Source: Metabacillus niabensis | GTDB taxonomy: Bacteria; Bacillota; Bacilli; Bacillales; Bacillaceae | Direction of reading: 5' to 3' | Assembly (NCBI RefSeq): GCF_020524345.1 | Contig: NZ_JAIVLH010000021.1 | Coordinates: 1-64,000, forward strand | DNA length: 64,000 nucleotides | Part shown: piece by piece, positions 16,983 through 24,991 of the stretch | How the letters are laid out: each line of letters begins with the position of its first letter | How positions within the stretch are numbered: the stretch's first letter is position 1 | The notes under the pieces: model-generated | The model's database searches: none | Told to the model about the DNA's origin: nothing | The model's input: the letters and a program-made list of their open reading frames with translations, nothing else | Position numbers and translations under genes: made by a program

Positions 16983-19900
16983 ATGGCAACAACAAGTATG
17001 AACAAAAAAATAAATCCTAGTATTAGCTGGCTTACAGACCTTGATGTGTTTGCAGTAAATAGATTACCAGCACATTCAGATCACCTCTATTATGAAACAA
17101 AACAGGAGGCTCAAGCTTCTGCTGCAATGAAATTAAGACATGACTTAAACGGAAGCTGGAAATTCCATTATTCTTTAAATCCCAAAATGAGACCTCAACA
17201 TTTTTATCATCAGGATTTCGATTGTATAGGGTGGGATGATATTCAAGTACCAGGACATATTCAATTACAAGGATATGGACAGCCCCAATACGTGAATACG
17301 ATGTATCCATGGGACGGACACAATGATATCCGTCCACCTGAAATTCCTCAGGATCATAATCCGGTTGGAAGCTATGTAAAGTACTTTCATGTTCCGGAAA
17401 ATATGCAAAATAGACCGGTATATATTTCTTTTCAGGGTGTAGAATCAGCATTTTATGTTTGGCTAAATGGTGAATTCGTAGGTTACAGTGAAGACTCATT
17501 TACTCCTTCTGAGTTTGATCTTACACCTTATTTGGTGGAGGGGGAGAATAAACTAGCTGTTGAGGTTTATCAACGAAGTACTGGAAGCTGGCTTGAGGAT
17601 CAGGATTTCTGGAGATTTTCTGGTATTTTCCGGGATGTATATCTTTATACTGTTCCTGAGATCCATGTTTATGATATACATGTTCGTGCAGAACTGGATT
17701 CTTCTTTTACAAAAGGAACAGTTCAAGCTGATATTACGTTTTTATCTTCAGTACCTGAAGGGGCAACAATTATAGCGAAATTGTGTGATAAAGAAAAGAA
17801 TGTTGTGGCTTCAACAAACTGTCAAACAAGTGGTATGAATCCATCCTTTCTGATTGAGCTCGATACACCACATTTATGGAATGCTGAGAATCCATATTTA
17901 TATAGATTAATTATAGAAATCTATAATGAGTCTGGTGCACTCGTAGAGGTTATTCCTCAAAAGATAGGCTTTAGAAGATTTGAGTTAGTAGATAAGATCA
18001 TGTGCATCAATGGTGAGCGTATTGTGTTCAAAGGTGTGAATCGGCATGAGTTTAACTGCCGAAGTGGCCGCACCATCACAAAGGAAGATATGTTATGGGA
18101 TATAAAGACATTAAAACAACATAATATTAACGCAGTGCGTACATCTCATTATCCAAATCAAAGCTATTGGTACGAACTGTGTGATGAATATGGTGTCTAT
18201 GTAATCGATGAAATGAATCTTGAAACACATGGGTCATGGCAAAAAATGGGTGCTGTTGAACCTTCATGGAATATCCCGGGAAATAACCCAGAGTGGCAGG
18301 ACATTGTGATGGACAGAGCCATCTCTATGTATGAAAGAGATAAAAATCATCCCTCCATTCTCATTTGGTCATGTGGGAATGAATCATATGCCGGAGAAGT
18401 TATTTTAAATGTTTCAAAATACTTTAAGTCTGTTGATCCAAGTCGTCTTGTCCACTATGAAGGAGTTTTTCATAATCGGGCATATAATGAGACAAGTGAT
18501 ATGGAAAGTCGTATGTATGCAAAACCGGCAGATATTGAGAAATATTTGAATGATGATCCTGAAAAGCCATATATAAGCTGTGAGTATATGCATGCTATGG
18601 GGAATTCTCTTGGCGGTATGTATAAGTATACTGAACTTGAAGAGAAATATCCGATGTATCAAGGAGGCTTTATCTGGGACTATATTGATCAATCTTTAAT
18701 AAAGAAAGATCGTTACGGTCAAGAATTTTTAGCATATGGTGGAGATTTTGGTGATCGTCCGACTGACTATGGTTTCTGCACAAATGGAATTGTATATGCA
18801 AATCGAGAACTGTCTCCAAAAATGCAGGAAGTGAAATTTTTATACCAAAATATCAAACTAGTTCCAAATAGGAATGGTGTTACGGTTCATAATAATAATC
18901 TATTTATAGGTACAGAAGATTATAAATTAGAGTACACGCTGTTACTGGAAGGGGAGGAAACCTTCAGAGGGACAATGGATGTAGATGTTGCACCTCAGAG
19001 TATGCTGCAAATAGAATTTGATTTACCAGAAGGTATTATAGAGGCAGCAGGTGAGTATTGTGTGCAAACTTCAATGAAGTTAAAAGAGAATACCCTTTGG
19101 GCTGATGCTGGATATGAAATTTCTTATGGACAATTTATTTTCCATGAAGGCAAATTGATAAATGAAAAGATTGATCTACCAAAAGACAGCTTACGAGTTG
19201 TAAATGGAGATGTAAATATTGGTGTTCATGGCAAGGACTTTACAATCATGTTTTCGAAACAGGTTGGTAGCTTAACGTCTATTAAATATTCTGGGAAAGA
19301 AATGATTGAACAACCACCTTCACCTTTATTCTGGAGAGCGCAAACAGATAATGATAAAGGATATCAACAAAGCTTTCAATCTGGATGCTGGTTAACAGCC
19401 AGTATGGCAAGAAGATGTATTAGCGTTGAGCTTGAACAACAGCAAGACAGAGTCAAAGTTGAATTTACTTATAACTTCTCTATCTCTGCTGATATTGAGG
19501 TAAAAATTGCTTATATCGTATTTTCTGATGGAAGTGTAAGAGTAAAATCTGCTTATACTGGAGCTGAAAATCTTCCACAAATGCCGATATATGCTATTTC
19601 TTTTAAAGTATCTGCAGATTACGACCAGGTTGAAATGTATGCGATGGGACCGGAAGAGAATTATTCAGACCGAGCTGAAGGAGCAAAACTTGGAATATAT
19701 CAATCTCAAGTCATAAACAACACTGGATATGTTGTTCCACAGGAGTCTGGTAACAGGACAGGAGTCCGTTGGGCTAAATTAACAAACAACAATGGAAAAG
19801 GAATAAAAATTGCAGCGTCAACAGAGCCGTTAGAATGTACTTTCTCACCATATACTGCATTTGAACTTGAAAATGCTGCACATCATTACGAGCTTCCAAA

Positions 19901-20042
19901 TGTTCACTATACAGTGGTAACAGTTGCAGGTAAGCAAATGGGTGTTGGAGGGGATGACAGCTGGGGGGCACCCGTACATGGCGAACATCTTATACAAGCA
20001 AATAAGGATATGGAGTTTGAATTTATGATAAGTAGAATATAG
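16983..20042 (+). CDS. lacZ: LacZ-type GH2 beta-galactosidase
   Basis: Large five-domain beta-galactosidase, 1019 aa, close in length to E. coli LacZ (about 1023). It matches LacZ segment by segment: FAVNRLPAHSD, GYSEDSFTPSEFDLTPY and SWLEDQDFWRFSGIFRDV. Acid/base Glu467 lies in WSCGNES and nucleophile Glu534 in SCEYMHAMGNS. The C-terminal small-chain domain (about 745-1010) is present. No signal peptide, so it acts on imported substrate. The ATG at 16983 has TGGAG six bases upstream; an in-frame GTG at 16971 overlaps the AAGGAG. Its promoter carries LacI-type operators, and a GH43 gene follows. Confidence 0.9.
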   Translation: MATTSMNKKINPSISWLTDLDVFAVNRLPAHSDHLYYETKQEAQASAAMKLRHDLNGSWKFHYSLNPKMRPQHFYHQDFDCIGWDDIQVPGHIQLQGYGQPQYVNTMYPWDGHNDIRPPEIPQDHNPVGSYVKYFHVPENMQNRPVYISFQGVESAFYVWLNGEFVGYSEDSFTPSEFDLTPYLVEGENKLAVEVYQRSTGSWLEDQDFWRFSGIFRDVYLYTVPEIHVYDIHVRAELDSSFTKGTVQADITFLSSVPEGATIIAKLCDKEKNVVASTNCQTSGMNPSFLIELDTPHLWNAENPYLYRLIIEIYNESGALVEVIPQKIGFRRFELVDKIMCINGERIVFKGVNRHEFNCRSGRTITKEDMLWDIKTLKQHNINAVRTSHYPNQSYWYELCDEYGVYVIDEMNLETHGSWQKMGAVEPSWNIPGNNPEWQDIVMDRAISMYERDKNHPSILIWSCGNESYAGEVILNVSKYFKSVDPSRLVHYEGVFHNRAYNETSDMESRMYAKPADIEKYLNDDPEKPYISCEYMHAMGNSLGGMYKYTELEEKYPMYQGGFIWDYIDQSLIKKDRYGQEFLAYGGDFGDRPTDYGFCTNGIVYANRELSPKMQEVKFLYQNIKLVPNRNGVTVHNNNLFIGTEDYKLEYTLLLEGEETFRGTMDVDVAPQSMLQIEFDLPEGIIEAAGEYCVQTSMKLKENTLWADAGYEISYGQFIFHEGKLINEKIDLPKDSLRVVNGDVNIGVHGKDFTIMFSKQVGSLTSIKYSGKEMIEQPPSPLFWRAQTDNDKGYQQSFQSGCWLTASMARRCISVELEQQQDRVKVEFTYNFSISADIEVKIAYIVFSDGSVRVKSAYTGAENLPQMPIYAISFKVSADYDQVEMYAMGPEENYSDRAEGAKLGIYQSQVINNTGYVVPQESGNRTGVRWAKLTNNNGKGIKIAASTEPLECTFSPYTAFELENAAHHYELPNVHYTVVTVAGKQMGVGGDDSWGAPVHGEHLIQANKDMEFEFMISRI

Positions 20043-20070
20043 AAAGAGCCTAGGCTCTTTCTATTTTTCT
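20041..20070 (+). terminator. palindromic terminator between lacZ and GH43
   Basis: AGAAAGAGCC and GGCTCTTTCT form a perfect inverted repeat around TA, starting inside the lacZ stop codon and followed by ATTTTTCT. It probably attenuates transcription into the next gene. Confidence 0.7.
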
Positions 20071-20098
20071 ACTATTGCTAAAAGAATGGAGGGAAAAT

Positions 20099-20992
20099 AT
20101 GGATATAATGACGCAAGCTCCAATTATCAAGGGAGAGTGGGCAGATCCATTTATTTTAAAGGATGGAGAAGATTATTATTTATATCCTACGAAGGATAGT
20201 GATGGTTGGGTTTATGAAAAATTTCACGTCTTTCATAGTAAGAATTTGATTGATTGGGACGGTCCACATTTAGCCCTTGATTTGAATGATGTTTCATGGG
20301 CTAATACAAAAGCATGGGCACCAGGAATTACGAAGTACAATGCTAAATACTATATGTACTTTTCTGCAGAAGCACAAATTGGTGTCGCTGTTTCTGATTC
20401 TCCAATGGGTCCGTTTGTTGATATTCTCGGTCAACCGTTACTTTCAAAGGACGAATATGATTGTCAAAGTATTGATGCAGATCTATTTATTGATGATGAT
20501 AACCAACCATACCTGCTATGGGGACAAGGAAAGTGCTGGATTGTGCCGTTAGAGGAGGACATGGTGACTTTCAAAACAGAACCAATCTTGCTCTCGGATC
20601 AGCTTTATGAAAATTGTAGAAAGGATCCAAAGGTATTTGATAGTGGTGTATATAATGAAGGACCTCATCTTCAGAAAGTGAACGGAAAGTATCTGCTAAC
20701 ATGGAGTAATTATGATACACGAGATCCAAGGTATCAAATTTGTTTTGCAACTAGTCAGCATATTTTTGGCCCCTATGAGTATCCGGAAGATAACAGAGTG
20801 ACACAGCCTTCAGATCAGTTTTTTGGAACCGGTCATGCTTCAATGACACAATATGAAAATGAGTGGTATTTGGTATATCATAGATTAATTGACAAAGATC
20901 GAACACTCTTGCGGGAAACTTGTATAAGTAAAATAACATTTGAAGGTGATAAGCCTGTTGTAGATGTTAATAAAACGATAAGTAATTTTTAG
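20099..20992 (+). CDS. GH43-family glycosidase, canonical triad
   Basis: Intracellular GH43 beta-propeller enzyme, 297 aa. All three acidic residues are in place: base Asp16 in WADPFIL, pKa modulator Asp126 in SIDADLF, acid Glu187 in NEGPHL. This contrasts with the other GH43 in the window. The chosen ATG (20099) has GGAGGG five bases upstream; a TTG at 20075 would add eight residues but lacks a site. It follows lacZ after a terminator-like hairpin. Expected activity is removal of arabinofuranosyl, xylosyl or galactosyl units from side chains. It probably belongs to the LacI regulon through read-through from the lacZ promoter. Confidence 0.8.
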   Translation: MDIMTQAPIIKGEWADPFILKDGEDYYLYPTKDSDGWVYEKFHVFHSKNLIDWDGPHLALDLNDVSWANTKAWAPGITKYNAKYYMYFSAEAQIGVAVSDSPMGPFVDILGQPLLSKDEYDCQSIDADLFIDDDNQPYLLWGQGKCWIVPLEEDMVTFKTEPILLSDQLYENCRKDPKVFDSGVYNEGPHLQKVNGKYLLTWSNYDTRDPRYQICFATSQHIFGPYEYPEDNRVTQPSDQFFGTGHASMTQYENEWYLVYHRLIDKDRTLLRETCISKITFEGDKPVVDVNKTISNF

Positions 20993-21028
20993 TTTATAGT
21001 CGTTACATTATCTTCAATTTGAAATTGA

Positions 21029-21057
21029 TTGACAAGGAAAAATAAAGGGCTTATATT
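21029..21057 (+). promoter_or_regulatory. sigma-A promoter of the lacI-like gene
   Basis: Consensus TTGACA at 21029 and TATATT at 21052 with a 17-base spacer. The predicted start near 21064 falls within an operator-like dyad. Confidence 0.75.
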
Positions 21058-21061
21058 TGAA

Positions 21062-21077
21062 ATGCAATCGGTTTCAA
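21062..21077. promoter_or_regulatory. autoregulatory LacI-type operator
   Basis: ATGCAATCGGTTTCAA matches the ATGAAAC-NN-GTTTCAT consensus at 12 of 16 positions and covers the predicted transcription start of the repressor gene. This supports negative autoregulation with weaker binding than at the target operons. Confidence 0.55.
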
Positions 21078-21092
21078 AGGTGGGGTAAAATA

Positions 21093-22118
21093 ATGAATAA
21101 AAAAAATATTACGATTTATGATATTGCAAAAGAAGCAAATGTTTCACCAACAACCGTTTCAAGGGTATTAACGAATAATCCGCTTGTAAAGGAAAGTACC
21201 AGACAAAAGGTCCTTGTAAAAATGAAAGAACTGGATTTTTCACCTAATGAGGCAGCCAGAAGACTAACAAAGCCACAAGCAAATTTAATTGGATTTATAT
21301 TGCCAGATATAACAAACCCCTTCTTTTCGCAAATTTATATGGAAGTTGAGAAAAGAGCGTTTCAAAAAGGGTATACAGTATTATTAAGGAACTCAATGAG
21401 CATAAGTGAAGTTGAGTCAACGTATCTACGTGAATTTACGGAAAGAAGAGCAGCTTGTATTGTCTTCATGGGGGGGCGTATTAATAAGACGAAGCCTTCA
21501 GATGACGAGATTCATGAGATGCAGGATGTGTTGAGTAAAGTTCCGATCATCATGATAAATGGTAAAATGAAGGGCGTTAAATCTGCCAATATTAGAACAA
21601 ATGAAGAAGAAGGAATTCGATCAATTGTTGAGCATTTAGTTTCACTGGGACATGAAAAAATAGCTCTCCTAGGAGGAGTGAAAGGGATATCCTCTTCTGA
21701 TAATAAACTTTCGAGTTTTAAGCGTGTATTAAAAGAATATAACTTAGAATTTAATGAAGAATGGCAAATTTATTCAGATTTTTCCGTTGATGCTGGAAGA
21801 AAAGCGATGAAAAAGCTATTAGAAAAAGAGACATTGCCTAGTGCCATCATAGGTATTAATGATCTCATTATCTACGGAGCTTTCAAGGAATGCAGAGATC
21901 AACAAATTCCGATTGAAACATTCTCTTTTGTCGGGTTTGACGATATTTACCCATCAGACATCGTACATCCCAGCTTAACAACAGTTAATCATAATTATGA
22001 GGTACTAGTAAATGAAGTGATGAGAACGATTGATAGTATTATAAATGGAAAAGGGAATGGAAAAGGAAAAATTATCAATACTCAGCTCATCATTCGAGAG
22101 TCATCGAAAGAATTGTAA
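21093..22118 (+). CDS. LacI/GalR-family repressor of the glycan regulon
   Basis: DNA-binding sugar-responsive repressor, 341 aa. The N-terminal LacI helix-turn-helix reads TIYDIAKEANVSPTTVSRVL (residues 6-25). The hinge helix is near residue 50, and the periplasmic-binding-like effector domain starts at NLIGFILPDITNPFF and ends near residue 330. ATG 21093 follows AAAGGTGGGG; an in-frame ATG at 21060 overlaps the operator and is unlikely. Cognate dyads occur upstream of the importer, of lacZ and of this gene, making a self-contained local regulon. The inducer is probably a galactose- or arabinose-containing oligosaccharide; that is inference. Confidence 0.88.
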   Translation: MNKKNITIYDIAKEANVSPTTVSRVLTNNPLVKESTRQKVLVKMKELDFSPNEAARRLTKPQANLIGFILPDITNPFFSQIYMEVEKRAFQKGYTVLLRNSMSISEVESTYLREFTERRAACIVFMGGRINKTKPSDDEIHEMQDVLSKVPIIMINGKMKGVKSANIRTNEEEGIRSIVEHLVSLGHEKIALLGGVKGISSSDNKLSSFKRVLKEYNLEFNEEWQIYSDFSVDAGRKAMKKLLEKETLPSAIIGINDLIIYGAFKECRDQQIPIETFSFVGFDDIYPSDIVHPSLTTVNHNYEVLVNEVMRTIDSIINGKGNGKGKIINTQLIIRESSKEL

Positions 22119-22144
22119 TTGAGCTAAATTAGAGAAATGAAAGT

Positions 22145-22173
22145 TGACCAATACCTAAGAATGATATAAACTA
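22145..22173 (+). promoter_or_regulatory. promoter of the riboswitch transcript
   Basis: TTGACC at 22145 and TAAACT at 22168 with a 17-base spacer. The predicted start is about 30 bases before the aptamer. Confidence 0.5.
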
Positions 22174-22210
22174 AATATATAGTTCAATAGTTTAACTATT
22201 CAATACATCC

Positions 22211-22376
22211 TTTTTAAGGGGAGTAGCTTTTACAGCAAAGTCGTCATTACGGAGAACAAAACTCTCGGCTTTGTTGGCAACAAAAATGTTGTTAGCGAGA
22301 CCTTACCAACTTGGTATAGGTCTATTTGTATACATGAAAACCGGCCTATACCAAACGTATAGGCCAATTTTATTTT
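22211..22376 (+). promoter_or_regulatory. yybP-ykoY-type manganese riboswitch with terminator
   Basis: The leader carries the conserved blocks of the yybP-ykoY motif: AAGGGGAGTAGC (22216-22227), GTCGTCATTACGG and GCGAGACCTTA (22295-22305). TAAGG at 22215 pairs with CCTTA at 22301 as P1. The expression platform is explicit. GGCCTATAC (22343) pairs with GTATAGGCC (22357), followed by AATTTTATTTT, as terminator. TTGGTATAGG (22311) pairs with CCTATACCAA (22345) as the competing antiterminator. This family senses Mn2+ and usually turns expression on. The controlled gene is the small membrane protein directly downstream. Confidence 0.8.
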
Positions 22377-22393
22377 CAAAGGGAGGAATACAG

Positions 22394-22822
22394 TTGAAGA
22401 TGTTTACAAACATACCCCAATACGTAGAAAGAGAAATAGAAGAAATTCAAAAATTAACACTGCCTATTATGAAGAAAATGAGAAAATATTCGTTTTTAGC
22501 TATTCTCATAATCCCAATCTCGATTTTGAATTTACTTAGCTTGGTTTTTTTCACCCCTTGGAGCCAAGAAATGTTCATTTCTACACTTATATTTGCGATC
22601 GTAGGGGCACTAGGATTTGCTTTTCAAAAAGAAGTCAGATATTCCGCAAAGGAAATTCATAAAGTTAGCATTGCATATATGAAGGAAAGAGTAGAAAAAA
22701 GCAGAGTACTAGATCTTCATCGCCAACGTCATTATATTGAACTACTTAGTACTCATCCTACTCGAACATTAAATACATTTCAGCAATTTTTGGAAGAGGA
22801 AAATCGACAAATCGGTTTGTAA
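22394..22822 (+). CDS. small membrane protein, DUF5392/YwnF-like
   Basis: 142-aa protein with an acidic amphipathic N-terminus (IPQYVEREIEEIQKL) and two predicted membrane helices (about residues 35-57 and 62-80). A charged cytoplasmic C-terminus ends in EEENRQIGL. It resembles the B. subtilis YwnF/DUF5392 group from memory; the function is unknown to me. TTG at 22394 has GGGAGGA six bases upstream; ATG at 22400 is the alternative start. A longer in-frame extension (from 22271) overlaps the riboswitch and is rejected. Control by a manganese-type riboswitch suggests a role in Mn2+ homeostasis or membrane adaptation to it, by context only. Confidence 0.75.
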   Translation: MKMFTNIPQYVEREIEEIQKLTLPIMKKMRKYSFLAILIIPISILNLLSLVFFTPWSQEMFISTLIFAIVGALGFAFQKEVRYSAKEIHKVSIAYMKERVEKSRVLDLHRQRHYIELLSTHPTRTLNTFQQFLEEENRQIGL

Positions 22823-22889
22823 ATCAAACTAAGCATCAGTTCTTATTAAGGGACAGATGTTTTTGACCGTCTCTCTTTTAGTAGTTGAT

Positions 22890-23039
22890 TCAAATACTAG
22901 TAACGCTCAGCTCTGACATCTTAACCAACATAACTTCATAAATACTATCCTCTTTCTTAATTTCGCAATATCCACTATCGTAAATGTGGACGATTCTGTA
23001 AAGTTTTGTTTCATAAAAAACCACATCACCAACCTTCAT
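22890..23039 (-). CDS. 49-aa hypothetical protein
   Basis: Short reading frame starting MKVGDVVFYETKLYRIVHIY and ending MSELSVTSI, rich in beta-prone residues and resembling a small SH3/KOW-like barrel. GAGGG lies seven bases before the ATG, which supports translation. It is transcribed opposite to its neighbours, between the YwnF-like gene and the AraC gene. No family recognised. The rest of the 22.8-23.3 kb gap holds cre-like sites and AT-rich sequence. Confidence 0.6.
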   Translation of the reverse strand: MKVGDVVFYETKLYRIVHIYDSGYCEIKKEDSIYEVMLVKMSELSVTSI

Positions 23040-23093
23040 TGTCAAGCCCTCTTTCTCTGCAATAGATTATCCTATAATTGACATTAATAACAT

Positions 23094-23108
23094 TGGAAAA
23101 CGTTTCCT
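23094..23108. promoter_or_regulatory. cre-like site upstream of the AraC operon
   Basis: TGGAAAACGTTTCCT is palindromic around CG and matches the cre consensus with one mismatch. A second, weaker cre-like sequence, TTGAAAGCGTTTAAC, lies at 23223-23237. Both fall between the 49-aa gene and the AraC gene. Confidence 0.45.
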
Positions 23109-23298
23109 AACAAGTAGAAAAATATGGATATTCATACGTGCTGGAAAGTAAATAGTGTAAACGTGTTAAAAAAATGAGAAGAGGGAAAATTTTTATTTTT
23201 ATTTTTATTTGAAGGGTTTCTGTTGAAAGCGTTTAACTAATAAATAGTACCAAAAGACTCTCAGATAATTTTAGAAGAAAACTAGATAATATGAGACG

Positions 23299-24198
23299 AT
23301 GATTGAACCGAATGATTTCACTATAATAAGGTTAGTTCCATTGGAGGTTTTGAATGAGATGCTGTCAGCAAGCTATCGACAAAAATGGAATGGGGAGTAC
23401 TGCTTTTCTTATCATTCTCATCAGGATTATGAAATCTATTTTTTTCATGGTGGAGAATGCAGATATTTAATTCATAACCAAATTTATGATTTGGAGCCTG
23501 GTGACATTATTGTCATGGATGGATTAACATTACATAAACCACATGTTAATCCAACAAGAGAATATGTTCGGAGTGTGATTCAGTTTTCACCTGTTTGGAT
23601 TAAAGGTCTTCTTAGGGAAATGGGCAGTATGTATTTACTGGATACCTTTCAAACACTGCATAATTGTTTAATCCGGACGAATGAAAATGAGGAATCGAAG
23701 GAATTAGAGAGGGTTTTTGGCCGTCTGGCTGCATTAAAGAAAACAGCTAAAAAACCTACCCTACAAGATGAGACTGAGATGAAAATACTATTACTACATG
23801 CGTTAAACATTGTACATAGGCTCGGACAAATGAATTCGATTGAAATTCCTGATCAAAAAGAAGATAAAACCCTGCATGCCGAAAACATTGCACTCTATCT
23901 TCAACAGCACTATATGGGAAGGGTGACCTTACAGAGTGTTGCAGATAATTTAAATTTAAGCAGATCCTATGTCTCTAAAGTATTTAAAATGATGACAGGC
24001 TATACGGTGATGGAATTTGTGATGGAATGCAGGCTTACACAAGCAAAGTATTTACTTGAAATGGAACCGCTTAAACCGATGAAGGATGTTGGATATGAAT
24101 CCGGTTTTGAGAGCCCTACCCATTTTAGTCGTTATTTTCGCGAAAAAGTGGGTGTAACTGCAAAGGAATACCGGAAATTGCGATTAAATCATCAGTAA
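23299..24198 (+). CDS. AraC-family regulator with cupin sensor
   Basis: Cytoplasmic transcription activator, 299 aa. The N-terminal AraC-type cupin (HSHQDYEIYFFHGGECRYLI, residues about 40-60, then DLEPGDIIVMDG) probably binds a sugar. The C-terminal pair of helix-turn-helices (about 200-295) includes VTLQSVADNLNLSRSYVSKV and VGYESGFESPTHFSRYFREK. No strong ribosome site is visible before the ATG. It is 14 bases upstream of an isomerase gene followed by two Gfo/Idh genes, so it likely controls that catabolic operon and itself. The inducer is unknown. Confidence 0.85.
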   Translation: MIEPNDFTIIRLVPLEVLNEMLSASYRQKWNGEYCFSYHSHQDYEIYFFHGGECRYLIHNQIYDLEPGDIIVMDGLTLHKPHVNPTREYVRSVIQFSPVWIKGLLREMGSMYLLDTFQTLHNCLIRTNENEESKELERVFGRLAALKKTAKKPTLQDETEMKILLLHALNIVHRLGQMNSIEIPDQKEDKTLHAENIALYLQQHYMGRVTLQSVADNLNLSRSYVSKVFKMMTGYTVMEFVMECRLTQAKYLLEMEPLKPMKDVGYESGFESPTHFSRYFREKVGVTAKEYRKLRLNHQ

Positions 24199-24212
24199 GG
24201 AAGTGGTAAGAT

Positions 24213-24971
24213 ATGGCTTATAAATTTGCAGCACAATTATATACACTACGTGAAGAGTTAAAAGAAGGCATCTATCCGTTATTTAAAATCCTTAAGGAGA
24301 TGGGCTGGGAAGGTGTGCAAATTTCTGCTTTGCCAAAGAATTACGATCAACAAGAAGTAGCCTTTGCTTTAAAAGAAAATGACTTGCAAGCGGCAGGAAT
24401 GCATATTTCATTAGATCGTCTAACAAATGATCTCGATGGTGTAATAAAAGAAGCGGAACTATATGAAACAAAAGATATTATCCTTCCATCTATTCCAAAA
24501 GAGTTACATCATGCAGAAGGATTTAAGGAAGTAAAGAGACGATTAAATCACATTGCAAAGGAAGCACCTGAACAACGCATTTCCTATCATAATCATGCAT
24601 TTGAATTTGATATTGAAATTGAGGGACAGGATGGACTTCATTACCTGCTTAATCCCGAAAATGATAACCATATCCTTGCAGAAATTGATGTGTATTGGGT
24701 AAAAAAGGCTGGTAAGGATCCATTGGAATATCTGACTCCTTATGCAAATCGTATGCCAATTATCCATTTGAAAGATATGACAAATGATGTACGTCAAACC
24801 TTTGCAGAAGTAGGAACAGGTGTAATTGATTTTATCCCTATTTTGCAATGGGGTAAAGCGAATGGAATTGAATGGTATGCAGTTGAGCAGGACATATGTG
24901 AACGTCCACCATTAGAAAGCTTGGATATCAGCTTAAGAAACTTACAGAAATTTGCTAGAAAAATAATTTAA
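24213..24971 (+). CDS. sugar phosphate isomerase/epimerase (AP-endonuclease-2 fold)
   Basis: TIM-barrel enzyme of the xylose-isomerase-like/IolE-IolI superfamily, 252 aa. Metal-ligand candidates are in YHNHAFEF (about residue 127), AEIDVYWV (about 156) and PIIHLKDM (about 184), with a late Glu in YAVEQD (about 225). Such proteins isomerise or epimerise keto-sugars or inosose-like intermediates. Two Gfo/Idh dehydrogenases follow directly, a pairing typical of oxidation-epimerisation-reduction routes for sugars or cyclitols. The actual substrate is not apparent. Confidence 0.82.
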   Translation: MAYKFAAQLYTLREELKEGIYPLFKILKEMGWEGVQISALPKNYDQQEVAFALKENDLQAAGMHISLDRLTNDLDGVIKEAELYETKDIILPSIPKELHHAEGFKEVKRRLNHIAKEAPEQRISYHNHAFEFDIEIEGQDGLHYLLNPENDNHILAEIDVYWVKKAGKDPLEYLTPYANRMPIIHLKDMTNDVRQTFAEVGTGVIDFIPILQWGKANGIEWYAVEQDICERPPLESLDISLRNLQKFARKII

Positions 24972-24991
24972 GAGAATCTGAGGTGTAAGAG

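Noticed and set aside
17032-17499. 155-aa open frame antisense to lacZ
   Set aside because: Shadow of the LacZ coding frame; no ribosome site and no recognisable domain, while the sense strand is an unmistakable beta-galactosidase.
22271-22393. N-terminal extension of the DUF5392-like protein from an ATG at 22271
   Set aside because: This stretch encodes the riboswitch aptamer and terminator. A strong ribosome site lies just before 22394.
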